64,000 bases of DNA from assembly GCA_018710985.1 (NCBI GenBank), contig DVIV01000045.1:1-64000 (forward strand), in the 5' to 3' direction. Shown in pieces: positions 6,871 through 15,581 of this stretch. The stretch comes from Candidatus Limiplasma pullicola. GTDB taxonomy: Bacteria; Bacillota; Clostridia; Christensenellales; Aristaeellaceae. Made by a program: the position numbers and the translations under genes. Numbering within the stretch: the first letter of the stretch is position 1; each line of letters begins with the position of its first letter. The notes under the pieces were generated by a model, which ran no database searches, was not told the origin of the DNA, and saw only the letters and a program-made list of their open reading frames with translations.

Positions 6871-8223
6871 ATGGCCAGACTCTTCGGAACCGACGGCGTG
6901 CGCGGCATCGCCAATACGGAACTCACCTGCGATCTCGCCTTCCGGCTGGGGCAGGCCAGCGCCTATGTGCTGGCCAGCGACGTGCACCGCCCCACGATCC
7001 TTGTGGGACGCGACACGCGCCTGAGCGGCGAGATGCTGGAAAGCGCGCTGGTCGCCGGCATTTGCAGCGTGGGCGCGCGCGCGGTGCTGGTGGAGGTGCT
7101 GCCCACCCCGGCCATCGCCTATCTCACCCGTTTTTACGAGGCCGACGCGGGCGCGGTCATCAGCGCCAGCCACAACACCGTCGAGTACAACGGCATCAAG
7201 TTCTTTGACAAGAACGGCTACAAGCTGCCCGACGCCATTGAGGACCGCATCGAGGAAATCGTGACCGGCGGCATGCCTACCGATTTTGAAATGCCCATCG
7301 GCGAGCGCGTGGGCCGTCCCGTGCGCCAGCGCAACGCCACCCGCCGCTATGTGGACTTTGTCAAGGAAACCACCAATGTGCGGCTGGACGGTCTGCATGT
7401 GGTGCTGGACTGCGCCCAGGGCGCCAGCTACGAGGTCGCGCCCATGGTGTTCAAGGAGCTGGGCGCGAAGGTGAGCTGCTACTACCATGAGCCCGACGGC
7501 ACCAACATCAACGACAACTGCGGCTCCACCCATCCGCGCCGCCTGTGCGAGCTGGTGCGCGAGCTGGGCGCGGACGTAGGCTTCGCCTTCGATGGCGACG
7601 CCGACCGCCTGATGGCTGTGGATGAACGCGGCCAGCTCATCAACGGCGACCAGGTGATGGCCATGCTGGCCCTCCATCTCAAGGAGCAGGGACGGCTTCG
7701 GCAAAACACCATCGTCGCCACGGTCATGAGCAACATGGGGTTGGACATCGCCATGAAAAAGCATGGCGTCAAAATTGAAAAGACCCGCGTAGGCGACCGC
7801 TATGTGCTGGAAAAGATGCTGGCTGACGGCTATGTGCTGGGCGGCGAGCAGAGCGGCCACGTCATTCTGCTGGATTACAACACCACCGGCGACGGTCTGA
7901 TCACCGCCGTACAGGTGATCAGCGCGATGGTGCAGGCGCAGCGCCCCCTGAGCCGCCTGGCCGGGGTGATGCAGATGATGCCCCAGAGCCAGTATGCCGC
8001 CAACGTGGATGACAAAAAGAAATATGACTTTGACAAGAACGAGAAGATCATGCAGAAGATCGCGGAGCTGGAGCGAAAATACAAGGACAAGGGCCGCCTG
8101 GTGGTGCGCGCCAGCGGCACCGAGCCGCGCGTGCGCGTGATGATCGAGGGCCCCGACCAGCGGGAGATGGACCGCGACGTTTACGCCCTGAGCAAACTCA
8201 TCGAGCACGAGCTGCGCGGCTGA
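6871..8223 (+). CDS. glmM: phosphoglucosamine mutase
   Basis: Converts glucosamine 6-phosphate to glucosamine 1-phosphate for UDP-GlcNAc, hence peptidoglycan and surface polysaccharides. It has 450 residues, the normal length. It starts with the family signature RLFGTDGVRG and carries the phosphoserine loop ISASHN at about residue 100. The metal loop FDGDADRL lies at about 239-246, the sugar-binding GGEQSGH at about 325-331, and the C-terminal phosphate loop RASGTEPRVRVM at about 412-423. The ribosome binding site is AAAGGAG, about 9 bases upstream. It ends before a clear terminator. Confidence 0.97.
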   Translation: MARLFGTDGVRGIANTELTCDLAFRLGQASAYVLASDVHRPTILVGRDTRLSGEMLESALVAGICSVGARAVLVEVLPTPAIAYLTRFYEADAGAVISASHNTVEYNGIKFFDKNGYKLPDAIEDRIEEIVTGGMPTDFEMPIGERVGRPVRQRNATRRYVDFVKETTNVRLDGLHVVLDCAQGASYEVAPMVFKELGAKVSCYYHEPDGTNINDNCGSTHPRRLCELVRELGADVGFAFDGDADRLMAVDERGQLINGDQVMAMLALHLKEQGRLRQNTIVATVMSNMGLDIAMKKHGVKIEKTRVGDRYVLEKMLADGYVLGGEQSGHVILLDYNTTGDGLITAVQVISAMVQAQRPLSRLAGVMQMMPQSQYAANVDDKKKYDFDKNEKIMQKIAELERKYKDKGRLVVRASGTEPRVRVMIEGPDQREMDRDVYALSKLIEHELRG

Positions 8224-8243
8224 ACGCCCGCGAACATGATTTG

Positions 8244-8276
8244 CCCGGCCTGTAAAGGGGCCGGGTGCTTTTGTTT
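8244..8276 (+). terminator. terminator after glmM
   Basis: CCCGGCC (8244-8250) pairs with GGCCGGG (8259-8265), followed by a T-rich TGCTTTTGTTT tail. Confidence 0.75.
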
Positions 8277-8335
8277 CGGGTCCCGGAAGGGATTCCCATC
8301 TCCGCCCGTTATATGGGCAAAGGGGGATTGTTCCG

Positions 8336-10102
8336 ATGAAACGAACGCTCGCCGCGCTGGCGCTGGTCATCGCCCTGACCTGCGCGCTTCCCTGCGCCCG
8401 CGCGCAGGAGGTACCCGAAGATATCCTCCGCTGGATGGCGGAACGCGGCTATGAAAACGAATCCTGGGATTCTCTGCTGTTTGATCTGCCGGACGGCAGT
8501 GCCTACGCTTTTTTGCTGAACGATTGGAGCCTGTACGGATTTCTTCAAAAGGACGGCGCGTGGAGCAACTTTTCCTCCGGCTCGGCCATGGAAGGTCATG
8601 CGGACCTGCGCTTTGAGCGCCACCGGCAGGGGCAGTCCCGCGCGGACGGCTCCGCATGGCCGGACGATCTGGGCTTTGACATCGTCAGCGAGGACGGCTC
8701 GCGGCTTTCCTACCGCTACGACGGGCAGTGGTTTTCAATCTGCGGCTGGTATGATCCCCAGCGCTATTCCGGCGAGGTGATCGTGCAGGGCACGCGGCTT
8801 AGCTATTACGAGGGCGGCGCCCAGCCCGTAGCGAGCGTGGACGCGGGCGACGCGCTGCTTTCCTGGATCGGGGATTTCAGGTGGCACCCCGCCACGCCCG
8901 CGGAGGCGCAGGCGCGGGAGAGGCTGCTGGAGCCAAATGTGCGGGACGCCTTTGCGGGCTATACGCTGCAAAGCTATGATCCATACAATTTTGGCACGGG
9001 GGTCAATGCGGCCTACCTGCGCATTTCGGACGGGATGCTATCCATCCGCCGCGCCACGTTCACGCTGGAGGGCGAAACCGTAGTGGATTCCATCCCCGTG
9101 CCGCTGTCGGAAACGCTGCTGGCCCGGCTGGAGACGGAGCCGGTCTCCGATCTCATCGACGCCAGCGGCTGGGGCGATACCTTTCTGACGGACGATGCGC
9201 TCGACACCGGCCGCCTCCCGGTCGCGGGCACGGTGCTTGTGTCCGATTTGCAGTCCGGCGGCCTGGTACTGCTGGTGGAGGATGCCGCGGGAGACCGCCG
9301 CCTGCAGGTGATCGCCCTGAACGACGACGGGACCTACCGCCAGAGCTGCCTGACCGCCCCGCTGCCCCCGGACACCACGCTGGACCTGTTCCACACAACG
9401 GACGGCGAGATCAACTTTTCCTGGGACGAACAGCATGCGCAGGCGGGCTATGCGCTCGGCCCCGACGGCGAATGGCGGCTCGAATGGGCATGGATTCCTG
9501 GCGAAGCGGGAACCCTTGAGTACTCATGCCGCTTCTGGGGCTTTTCCGTATGGCCGCAGGAGGAGGAGAACGACGGTATGTTTGTGGGCGATCTTGCGCA
9601 GATGGTCCTTGACGGCGCGGACCTCACCACCCTGCCGGGGACCAGGGAGGCGCTTGCCGCGGCCCTGAACCGCGACGGCTGGGCGGTGGTGCGCAATCCC
9701 GACCCCGCCGACCGCCTGCACCTGCGCGTGCAGCCGGACCGAAGCGCTGAATCGCTGGGCAAGTTCTACAATGGCACGCCCCTTAGCGTGCTGGGGCAGG
9801 AGGGCGACTGGACGCGGGTCGCGCTGGGGCTGGACGGGCCGGAGGGGTGGATGATGACGCGCTATCTGGCCTTCGGCGGTGAAATGGACGAGGTCGAGCC
9901 CGTTTTTCCGCAACTGATGTATGTTTTGGAGCAGGAGGAACGCCAGCCCGCCTATTCCACCCCACGCAAGGGCATAGAAAAGGAGCTGGCGGGGAGCATC
10001 TATGTTGTAGGCGTCGTGGAGGATGAATTCTACATCCTTCTGACCGATCTGGGCGACGCGGGTTATGTGCCGCAGAGCTGGCTGTGGGAAGGCAACGGCT
10101 GA
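8336..10102 (+). CDS. secreted protein with C-terminal SH3-like domain
   Basis: 588 residues. A cleavable signal peptide (KR, then hydrophobic to about residue 22, ALPCARA-QE) predicts export. The first about 190 mature residues are rich in aromatic and acidic positions and have no family I recognise. Residues about 200-410 are beta-rich and are shared with the next gene. Residues about 455-515 look like a bacterial SH3 domain (LHLRVQPDRSAESLGKFYNG, then TPLSVLGQEGDWTRVALG and GWMMTRYLAF), which often binds cell-wall peptides. A last segment (YSTPRKG, then YILLTDLGDAGYVPQSW) resembles a second SH3-like repeat. AGGGGG lies about 10 bases before the ATG. It is 18 bases from its paralogue. A cell-wall-associated role is likely; the enzymatic function, if any, is unknown. 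Confidence 0.75.
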   Translation: MKRTLAALALVIALTCALPCARAQEVPEDILRWMAERGYENESWDSLLFDLPDGSAYAFLLNDWSLYGFLQKDGAWSNFSSGSAMEGHADLRFERHRQGQSRADGSAWPDDLGFDIVSEDGSRLSYRYDGQWFSICGWYDPQRYSGEVIVQGTRLSYYEGGAQPVASVDAGDALLSWIGDFRWHPATPAEAQARERLLEPNVRDAFAGYTLQSYDPYNFGTGVNAAYLRISDGMLSIRRATFTLEGETVVDSIPVPLSETLLARLETEPVSDLIDASGWGDTFLTDDALDTGRLPVAGTVLVSDLQSGGLVLLVEDAAGDRRLQVIALNDDGTYRQSCLTAPLPPDTTLDLFHTTDGEINFSWDEQHAQAGYALGPDGEWRLEWAWIPGEAGTLEYSCRFWGFSVWPQEEENDGMFVGDLAQMVLDGADLTTLPGTREALAAALNRDGWAVVRNPDPADRLHLRVQPDRSAESLGKFYNGTPLSVLGQEGDWTRVALGLDGPEGWMMTRYLAFGGEMDEVEPVFPQLMYVLEQEERQPAYSTPRKGIEKELAGSIYVVGVVEDEFYILLTDLGDAGYVPQSWLWEGNG

Positions 10103-10120
10103 CGAAGGGAGCGGATTTGC

Positions 10121-11368
10121 GTGAAAAAAGCACTCCGCGTCCTTTGCGCGGGGCTGGCCTGCTGCTGCCTCCGGACCGCGCCGGCCTTCGGCGAACAGAT
10201 CTCCCGGCCCGAGGCGGCGGCCTTCTTTCCCGGCTACACGCTGCGGACCTACGGAAGCTACCATCCCCAAAGCGAGGTCTATGCCGACTACAGCCGCATC
10301 GAGGATGGCGTTCTCCATGTAAGGCGCGCAGTGTTTCCACCGGACGGCAGACAGCCGCAGGTTGAGGACTGTCTGCCCGTGCCGCTGTCCGGGGAACTGC
10401 TTCGGCGGCTGGAACGCGAGGGCTTTGACGCCTTGCTGGAGGCCGCGCCGCAGAGCGAACTGTTTCTGACGGACGCCGCCTTTGACACATCGATCCTTCC
10501 CGTCACGGACCGGGTGCTGGACAGCTGCCTGCAAACGCGGTCGCTGATTTTGCTCACGCAGGATGCGCAGGGCGTCCGCCGCCTGCAAATCGTAACGGAA
10601 AGCGACGGGCGGTACGCCGTGGCCCGATCGCCTGCCCTGCCTCACGACGCGCGGCTGGACCTGTCAAACACGGGAGACGGCGGCCTGTGCCTGCGATGGG
10701 ACGATGCGCACAGCCTCGCATGCTACCGTCTGTCGGCGGACGGAAGCTGGGTTTTGACCTGGGCGCAGTTTTTCAGCGCGCCTGCCTTTGATTTCGAGAA
10801 CGGCTTTTGCGGGATCTGGTGCTCCCGCGCACGGGATGACGGCAGTACGACCGGGCTGACGGTCGGCACGCTGGATGGCGCCCGCCTGCTGGAGGATGGC
10901 GTGGACGACCTTCCCCGCAGCGAGGACGCGCTGCTCGCTTCTCTCCGTCGCGAGGGCTGGGCCGTGGTCCGCGCGTCCTCGGCGACGCTCCGCGCCTGTT
11001 CCGACCGGGACGCGCCGTCGCCGGGCGCCCTCTTCTGCGGCACGCCTGTGCGCGTCCTGAAGGAAGCGGAGCAATGGTGCGAGGTAGCAGTGGGCATGGA
11101 TGACCGCCTGTCGAGCTGGGTTCCCAGGGAACAGCTGGCCTTTGGACACGATATGGACCAAGTCAAAAGCGCCTTTCCCCAGAAAATCCTCCGCGAGGAA
11201 TGCCGGAGACGCCCCATGTACGCATCCCCCGACATGCAAAGCACCTCCCTGCCTGAGGAAGGCGCGTGGCTGGTGGGAACGGCCGGGGATAGCCTGTACA
11301 TCCTTCTGACCCGCATGGGGGAAACGTTCTTCGCGCCGCAGGCATGGTTTGAAGAAGGGCACGGCTGA
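10121..11368 (+). CDS. secreted SH3-like protein, shorter paralogue of the preceding gene
   Basis: 415 residues from a GTG at 10121 with GAAGGGAG upstream. A signal peptide spans residues about 1-24 (KKALRVL, then ending near AFGEQ). The rest follows residues about 200-588 of the upstream protein throughout: FPGYTLRTYGSY with FAGYTLQSYDPY, LHVRRAVF with LSIRRATF, VPLSGELLRRLERE with VPLSETLLARLETE, and the C-terminal FGHDMDQVKSAFPQ with FGGEMDEVEPVFPQ. It lacks the N-terminal 190-residue domain. The SH3-like part is more diverged here. The two genes are tandem, 18 bases apart, and evidently arose by duplication. The last 15 bases before the stop form the 5' arm of the terminator. Confidence 0.75.
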   Translation: MKKALRVLCAGLACCCLRTAPAFGEQISRPEAAAFFPGYTLRTYGSYHPQSEVYADYSRIEDGVLHVRRAVFPPDGRQPQVEDCLPVPLSGELLRRLEREGFDALLEAAPQSELFLTDAAFDTSILPVTDRVLDSCLQTRSLILLTQDAQGVRRLQIVTESDGRYAVARSPALPHDARLDLSNTGDGGLCLRWDDAHSLACYRLSADGSWVLTWAQFFSAPAFDFENGFCGIWCSRARDDGSTTGLTVGTLDGARLLEDGVDDLPRSEDALLASLRREGWAVVRASSATLRACSDRDAPSPGALFCGTPVRVLKEAEQWCEVAVGMDDRLSSWVPREQLAFGHDMDQVKSAFPQKILREECRRRPMYASPDMQSTSLPEEGAWLVGTAGDSLYILLTRMGETFFAPQAWFEEGHG

Positions 11369-11386
11369 CAGGCCGTGCCCTTCTTC
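11351..11386. terminator. bidirectional terminator overlapping a coding end
   Basis: A 15-bp perfect stem (GAAGAAGGGCACGGC, 11351-11365, complement at 11372-11386) with a 6-base loop. The stop codon of the plus-strand SH3 gene lies in the loop. The plus-strand tail is TTCTTCTTCTCTT. The convergent cca gene ends 15 bases away, so the hairpin may serve both strands. Confidence 0.8.
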
Positions 11387-11401
11387 TTCTCTTCCCGCTG
11401 C

Positions 11402-12688
11402 CTATTCGATGCGGTTCAGCCATTCGTCCGCCGCGCCAAGCAGCGCGGCGGGTTCGTTTTTCACCCGGCCCTCCGCCGCCATGCGCCACAGGGCTTCCAG
11501 CAGGCGGCCCATCTGCCGCGCAGGCACGCCCCGCGCGGCCAGCAGCGGCATCAGCGCGTCCCCGCCGACGGCCAGCTCCCTGAGCGACCACGGCGCATCC
11601 CGCAGCGCATCCAGCGCCCCTGCCGCGCGCGCCTCGCCCGCCGCATCTCCAAGCGCATGGAAGGCGGCCGCCGCATAGGCCACCGCATCGCGGCCCAGCT
11701 TCACCGCTTCAAAGGCGTCATCCTGTTTCTTCGCAAAATGGCGCAGCGCCGCCGCATAGCGCGCCGCCAGTGCCGCGTCGCGGGTGGAAAAGCGCAGGCG
11801 GAGCAGTGCGTTTTGCATATCGGGCGGCTCCATCCCCCGCAAAAGCAGCGCCAGCCGGCCTGCCAGCGGCGCTTCCTCCCAGTCGAGGGCCGCCAGGGCT
11901 GCCACCGCCTCCGCGTCATAGGGCGCATCCAGCAGGTAGGGCCATGCCCCGCAGTCCCGCAGGGTTTTGAGCCCGCTGGCCGTAGCCGGGACGCGGCGCC
12001 GGAGCAAGGGATAGCGCAGGTCGGCCAGAAGGGTCTTCTGGAACTCGTCCCGCAGACGCTCGCGGGCGATGTCCCTGAGCAGCGGCGCATGCCGTGTCAG
12101 GCTGTCCAGCAGGGCAGGCGTGGGCGCAAGGTCCAGCTCGGCCTGAAAGCGCGCCGCGCGCAGGATGCGCAGGCCGTCGTCCCGAAGCACACGGTCCGGG
12201 TCCGGGGTCACGGTATGCAAAACGCCCTGTTCAAGGTGCCTGACTCCTCCCGTGGGGTCGATGACCGGACCCAGCGCACCGTCATCAATGCGGCGATACA
12301 GGGCGTTGACGCTGAAATCGCGGCGCAGCGCATCCACACCGATGTCCGTAGTGAAGCGCACGGCATCGGGCCGATGCCCGCAGCGGTAGCTGTCCTCGCG
12401 GAAGGTGGTGTACTCGGCCATGTGCCGCGCGCCGTCCGCGTCCGTCACATGCAGCTCCACCGTTCCGAAATGCGCCGCGCGCAGCACCGCGCGCACCTCC
12501 GTGCCCTCGCACAGCGCCATCACCCGCTCCGGCCGCGCCGGGCCGCACACGTCCACGTCGGACAGGGGCAGGCCCATCAGCGGGTTGCGCACCGCGCCGC
12601 CCACCAGATAGACCGTCTCCCCCGCCCGCTGAAAAACGCGCGCCACGGCCAACAGCCATGGCGCGCCCGTCAATGCGTCTTTCTTCAT
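11402..12688 (-). CDS. cca: CCA tRNA nucleotidyltransferase / poly(A) polymerase family protein
   Basis: Class II nucleotidyltransferase that adds or repairs the 3' CCA of tRNA. About 428 residues from ATG 12688, whose ATGA overlaps the pepF stop. An N-terminal VYLVGGAVRNPLMG (about 30-43) and LSDVDVC with the paired metal-binding aspartates form the palm. RRDFSVNAL (about 125-133) and DPTGG follow, then DPDRVLRDDGLRILRAARFQAEL with the RDD and RxxRxxRF neck motifs. The C-terminal half is helical, without an obvious HD phosphohydrolase signature. It ends the gntR-pepF-cca operon. A true poly(A) polymerase is less likely in this phylum. Confidence 0.88.
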   Translation of the reverse strand: MKKDALTGAPWLLAVARVFQRAGETVYLVGGAVRNPLMGLPLSDVDVCGPARPERVMALCEGTEVRAVLRAAHFGTVELHVTDADGARHMAEYTTFREDSYRCGHRPDAVRFTTDIGVDALRRDFSVNALYRRIDDGALGPVIDPTGGVRHLEQGVLHTVTPDPDRVLRDDGLRILRAARFQAELDLAPTPALLDSLTRHAPLLRDIARERLRDEFQKTLLADLRYPLLRRRVPATASGLKTLRDCGAWPYLLDAPYDAEAVAALAALDWEEAPLAGRLALLLRGMEPPDMQNALLRLRFSTRDAALAARYAAALRHFAKKQDDAFEAVKLGRDAVAYAAAAFHALGDAAGEARAAGALDALRDAPWSLRELAVGGDALMPLLAARGVPARQMGRLLEALWRMAAEGRVKNEPAALLGAADEWLNRIE

Positions 12689-14442
12689 CGCCGCTCGCAC
12701 AGGTGCTCAAACTCGTCCAGCTCCGCGCGGAACACGTCCAGCGCGCTGCGCCAGTAGTCCACGCTGGCCACGTCGATGCCCACGCCCGCCGCCACGTCGC
12801 GCACCAGGCCGCTCCCGCAGGAGGCCAGCAGGGCGTCGTAGTCGGGCATGAAGGAAGCGCCCTTCTCCAGGTATTTTTTGAACACGCCCAGGCCGAAGAG
12901 ATGGCCGAAGGCATAGGGGAAGTTATAGAAGTGCAGGCCCACGCTGTAATAGTGGCTCTTGTTGATCCACATGCCGGGGTGCAGCGCATCGGGGTCCAGC
13001 CCGTCGCCATAGCTCTCCCGCTGCGCATCCAGCATCATGCGGTTGAGTTCCGCAGCCGTGGGAATATGGGTCTTCCGGGCTTCAAACACCGCGTTTTCAA
13101 ACAGGAAGCGGCTGTAGATATCCACGATGACCTGCGTGGCCTCCATCATGCTGTTTTCCAGAAGCGCGAAGCGCGTCTCGTCGTCGGCGGTCTTGCGCAC
13201 CTCATGGCTGAGCAGCGTTTCGTTGAAGATAGAGGCAGTTTCCGCCAGCGGCATGGGCGGATCGGCCATCAGCACGGGCACGCGCTCCAGACATACGTTG
13301 TGCCAGCCATGGCCCAGCTCGTGCGCCAGTGTGCTCACGTCGCTGAAGCTGCCCACGAAGTTGGTCAGCACCCGGCTCATCCTCATCTGATGGAAGCCCG
13401 CGCAGAACGCGCCGCCCTCCTTGCCCTCGCGGGGATAGAGATCAATCCAGCGGTTCTCAAACGCCTGGTCGATGAAGCGGCCCATTTCGGGGTGTACCTG
13501 CGAAAAGACGCGCACCAGCAGCTCCCGCGCCTCCTCAGCCGTATACCGTTTGGTATCCCGTCCCATGGGCGCGAACAGGTCATAGAAGGGCAGGCCGTTC
13601 GTGTGGCCCAGCAGCTCCGCCTTTTTGCGCAGGTAGCGGCGGAAATCCGGCAGCGCCTCGCGGATGGCGGTCCACATGGCGTCCAGCGTCTCACGGTCCA
13701 TGCGGCTTTCGTCAAGCTGCTGCGTGAGCACGTCGGAGTATCCCCTGGCCTCGCACATGGTGAGCGCCTCGCCCTTGATGCAGCTCAGGCAAAAGGCCAT
13801 GGGCGTTTCAATTTTCCGGTAGCTGGCCAGCTCCGCCTCATAGGCGGCCTTGCGCACGGCAGGGTCCGGATCATAGGCCATGCCGCGCACCGCGGGCAGA
13901 GGCTGGGCCTTGCCGTCCAGGTCCACCGTATGCGTGCCGATCAGCCGGTCGCGCAGCTTGGAAAACGCGTCTCCCCCATCCAGCGACATGCGAAGCATCC
14001 ACTTTTCCATCTCCGCGGGCAGCATGTGCGCCGACTGCCGGGCCATTTCCCGCAGGATGAAGCCGTTTTGCCGCAGCGTCTCGCGGCATTCGACCAGCTG
14101 ATCCAGGCCGCTCACGCCGCCCACATGGCGCACGCACCGGCTCTGGCACAGCTGTACCTCCACCATCAGCGCGCTCAGCTCGTCCATCAGACGGAGCGCT
14201 CCCGCGTTTTCCGCATCCGCCGCCAGCGTCAGTTCCGCATAGCCGAAGGCCCGGCACAGGCGGTTGGTCATGTCCTCCAGGCAGGCGACCATCGCCTCCA
14301 GCCGGTCCTCCTCCGGACGGTCCTGCGAAAGCAGGGCTTCCATACCCTCCGCCGCCGCGCGGATCGCGTCGACATCAGCCCGCAGGGCCGGATCGTCAAA
14401 CCCCTGATAAAATACGCTCAAATCCCAGGTTCCGTCGTTCAC
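12685..14442 (-). CDS. pepF: M3-family oligoendopeptidase (PepF type)
   Basis: Cytosolic zinc metallopeptidase of the thimet/oligoendopeptidase F family, about 585 residues. The zinc motif LAHELGHGWHN (HExxH) lies in the C-terminal half, followed about 25 residues later by ETASIFNETLLSHE, which provides the third ligand. The N-terminal WDLSVFYQGFDD and LDGGDAFSKLRDRL stretches are typical of PepF. The start is GTG 14442, with GGAAGG 8 bases upstream; the TTG at 14463 is a poor alternative. It lies 28 bases after the gntR gene and overlaps cca by 4 bases, so the three are probably co-transcribed. Its likely role is breakdown of short peptides. Confidence 0.9.
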   Translation of the reverse strand: MNDGTWDLSVFYQGFDDPALRADVDAIRAAAEGMEALLSQDRPEEDRLEAMVACLEDMTNRLCRAFGYAELTLAADAENAGALRLMDELSALMVEVQLCQSRCVRHVGGVSGLDQLVECRETLRQNGFILREMARQSAHMLPAEMEKWMLRMSLDGGDAFSKLRDRLIGTHTVDLDGKAQPLPAVRGMAYDPDPAVRKAAYEAELASYRKIETPMAFCLSCIKGEALTMCEARGYSDVLTQQLDESRMDRETLDAMWTAIREALPDFRRYLRKKAELLGHTNGLPFYDLFAPMGRDTKRYTAEEARELLVRVFSQVHPEMGRFIDQAFENRWIDLYPREGKEGGAFCAGFHQMRMSRVLTNFVGSFSDVSTLAHELGHGWHNVCLERVPVLMADPPMPLAETASIFNETLLSHEVRKTADDETRFALLENSMMEATQVIVDIYSRFLFENAVFEARKTHIPTAAELNRMMLDAQRESYGDGLDPDALHPGMWINKSHYYSVGLHFYNFPYAFGHLFGLGVFKKYLEKGASFMPDYDALLASCGSGLVRDVAAGVGIDVASVDYWRSALDVFRAELDEFEHLCERR

Positions 14443-14470
14443 GGATTGCGCCTTCCTTCCCAAAAAGCCG

Positions 14471-15169
14471 TTATTTCTGCGCTTCGTTTTGCTTGAGCTT
14501 GCTCTCCTCCAGGGCCAGCAGGCAGGTTTCCTTGCTGCGCTCGATATGCTTGCGCATCAGCTTTTCAAAGGATTCCAGGTCCTTCTGCTCCACGTAATCC
14601 ACCAGCTGATGGTGCTCGCGGTGCGCCGCGTGCCGCCGCGTTTCCCTTGCGATGGACAGCGCCGAAAAACGCGTGATATACTGATCCTGCCCCTCGATGA
14701 CGCGCAGGATGCGGTTCATTTTGGACAGCCGTGTCAGCTGCGTATGGAAGGCGCGCGCGCGGGGCGAGAGCGCCTCGATGTCTCCCGCCTCGTCAAAGGC
14801 ATCCATTTCGTGAAGCAGGGCACGGAGCGAGCGGATGTCCTCGGCGGTGGCATTGCGGATGATCGCGGGCAAGGTCAGCATTTCCAGGGCATTGCGGATG
14901 GTGTAGATCTCCTCCACATCCGCGATGGTAAAGGCGCGCACCACCACGCCCCGCCGGACCACATACTCCACCAGCCCGTCGCGCTCCAGCTTGCGCAGGG
15001 CCTCGCGCAGCGGCGTGCGGCTGATGTGCATGCGCTCGGCATATTCGGTTTCCACAATGCGCGACCCCGCCGGGATCTCTCCCGTGACGATCGCGTTTTT
15101 CAGGGTTTCGTATGCCACCTCGCGTATCGGCTTGCTTTCCATTGACGGGGCCAGACTCATCGGTACCAT
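14471..15169 (-). CDS. GntR-family transcription regulator, FCD subfamily
   Basis: 232 residues. A winged helix-turn-helix occupies about residues 15-80 (REVAYETLKNAIVTGEIPAG, then SRTPLREALRKLERDGLVEY). The FCD ligand domain lies at about 90-220, with an EIYTIRNALEMLTLPA helix and a downstream HTQLTRLSKMNRI segment; the FCD metal ligands are partly recognisable (Asp and two His, the last two near HREHHQLVD). It starts at ATG 15169, with GGAGG 7 bases upstream and its own strong promoter. It heads the operon with pepF and cca, an unusual partnership that gives no clear effector; amino- or organic-acid ligands are common for FCD proteins. Confidence 0.88.
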   Translation of the reverse strand: MVPMSLAPSMESKPIREVAYETLKNAIVTGEIPAGSRIVETEYAERMHISRTPLREALRKLERDGLVEYVVRRGVVVRAFTIADVEEIYTIRNALEMLTLPAIIRNATAEDIRSLRALLHEMDAFDEAGDIEALSPRARAFHTQLTRLSKMNRILRVIEGQDQYITRFSALSIARETRRHAAHREHHQLVDYVEQKDLESFEKLMRKHIERSKETCLLALEESKLKQNEAQK

Positions 15170-15207
15170 CAGGCCGCCTCCCTGTACTTTCTTTGTATTT
15201 CTTTTTC

Positions 15208-15237
15208 ATTGTAGTACGGGGTGCGGCGGATTGTCAA
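15208..15237 (-). promoter_or_regulatory. promoter of the gntR-pepF-cca operon
   Basis: On the minus strand, TTGACA (15232-15237), 18-base spacer, TACAAT (15208-15213), about 40 bases before the start at 15169. Confidence 0.8.
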
Positions 15238-15257
15238 GGCTGGATTGGATGCAGCCG

Positions 15258-15288
15258 AAAACGGCCCCCGTTCGCGGAACGGGAGCCG
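15258..15288 (-). terminator. candidate terminator downstream of spoIVB
   Basis: CCCGTTC/GAACGGG around GCG, extended by GCCG/CGGC past one mismatch, with TTTT after it on the minus strand (15258-15261). The 344-base gap between the gntR promoter and the spoIVB stop holds this hairpin and no convincing gene. Confidence 0.55.
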
Positions 15289-15581
15289 GTATGCAAACGC
15301 GGACGAGCCGCGGAGTTTTTTGTCGCGCCCGGAAGCGGAGGGAACGCCGCGCGGGGTCAAAGAGGCGCAAAACCGCCCAAAAAGCAACCGCCGCACAGCC
15401 GGAACCATCCGGAGCAGGTACCGTATCTCTTGCGCAAGAGCTTCCCTTCGCACCGCTTCCGCAGCGCATTTCGTCTTGATCGACGATGTAAGGATACCAA
15501 ATGATTATGGCGGCGCTGTGAACAGAAACCGAACAATTGGAGAATAACGGCATGCGGGCGCGTGAAGAGCAGAAGCAGGCA

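Noticed and set aside
4201-8370. Minus-strand open frame of over 1,300 codons opposite the anti-sigma, isomerase and glmM genes
   Set aside because: It is antisense to three clearly recognised genes, has low-complexity His/Ala/Gly-rich composition, no ribosome binding site and no family motif. Long mirror frames are expected in GC-rich coding DNA.
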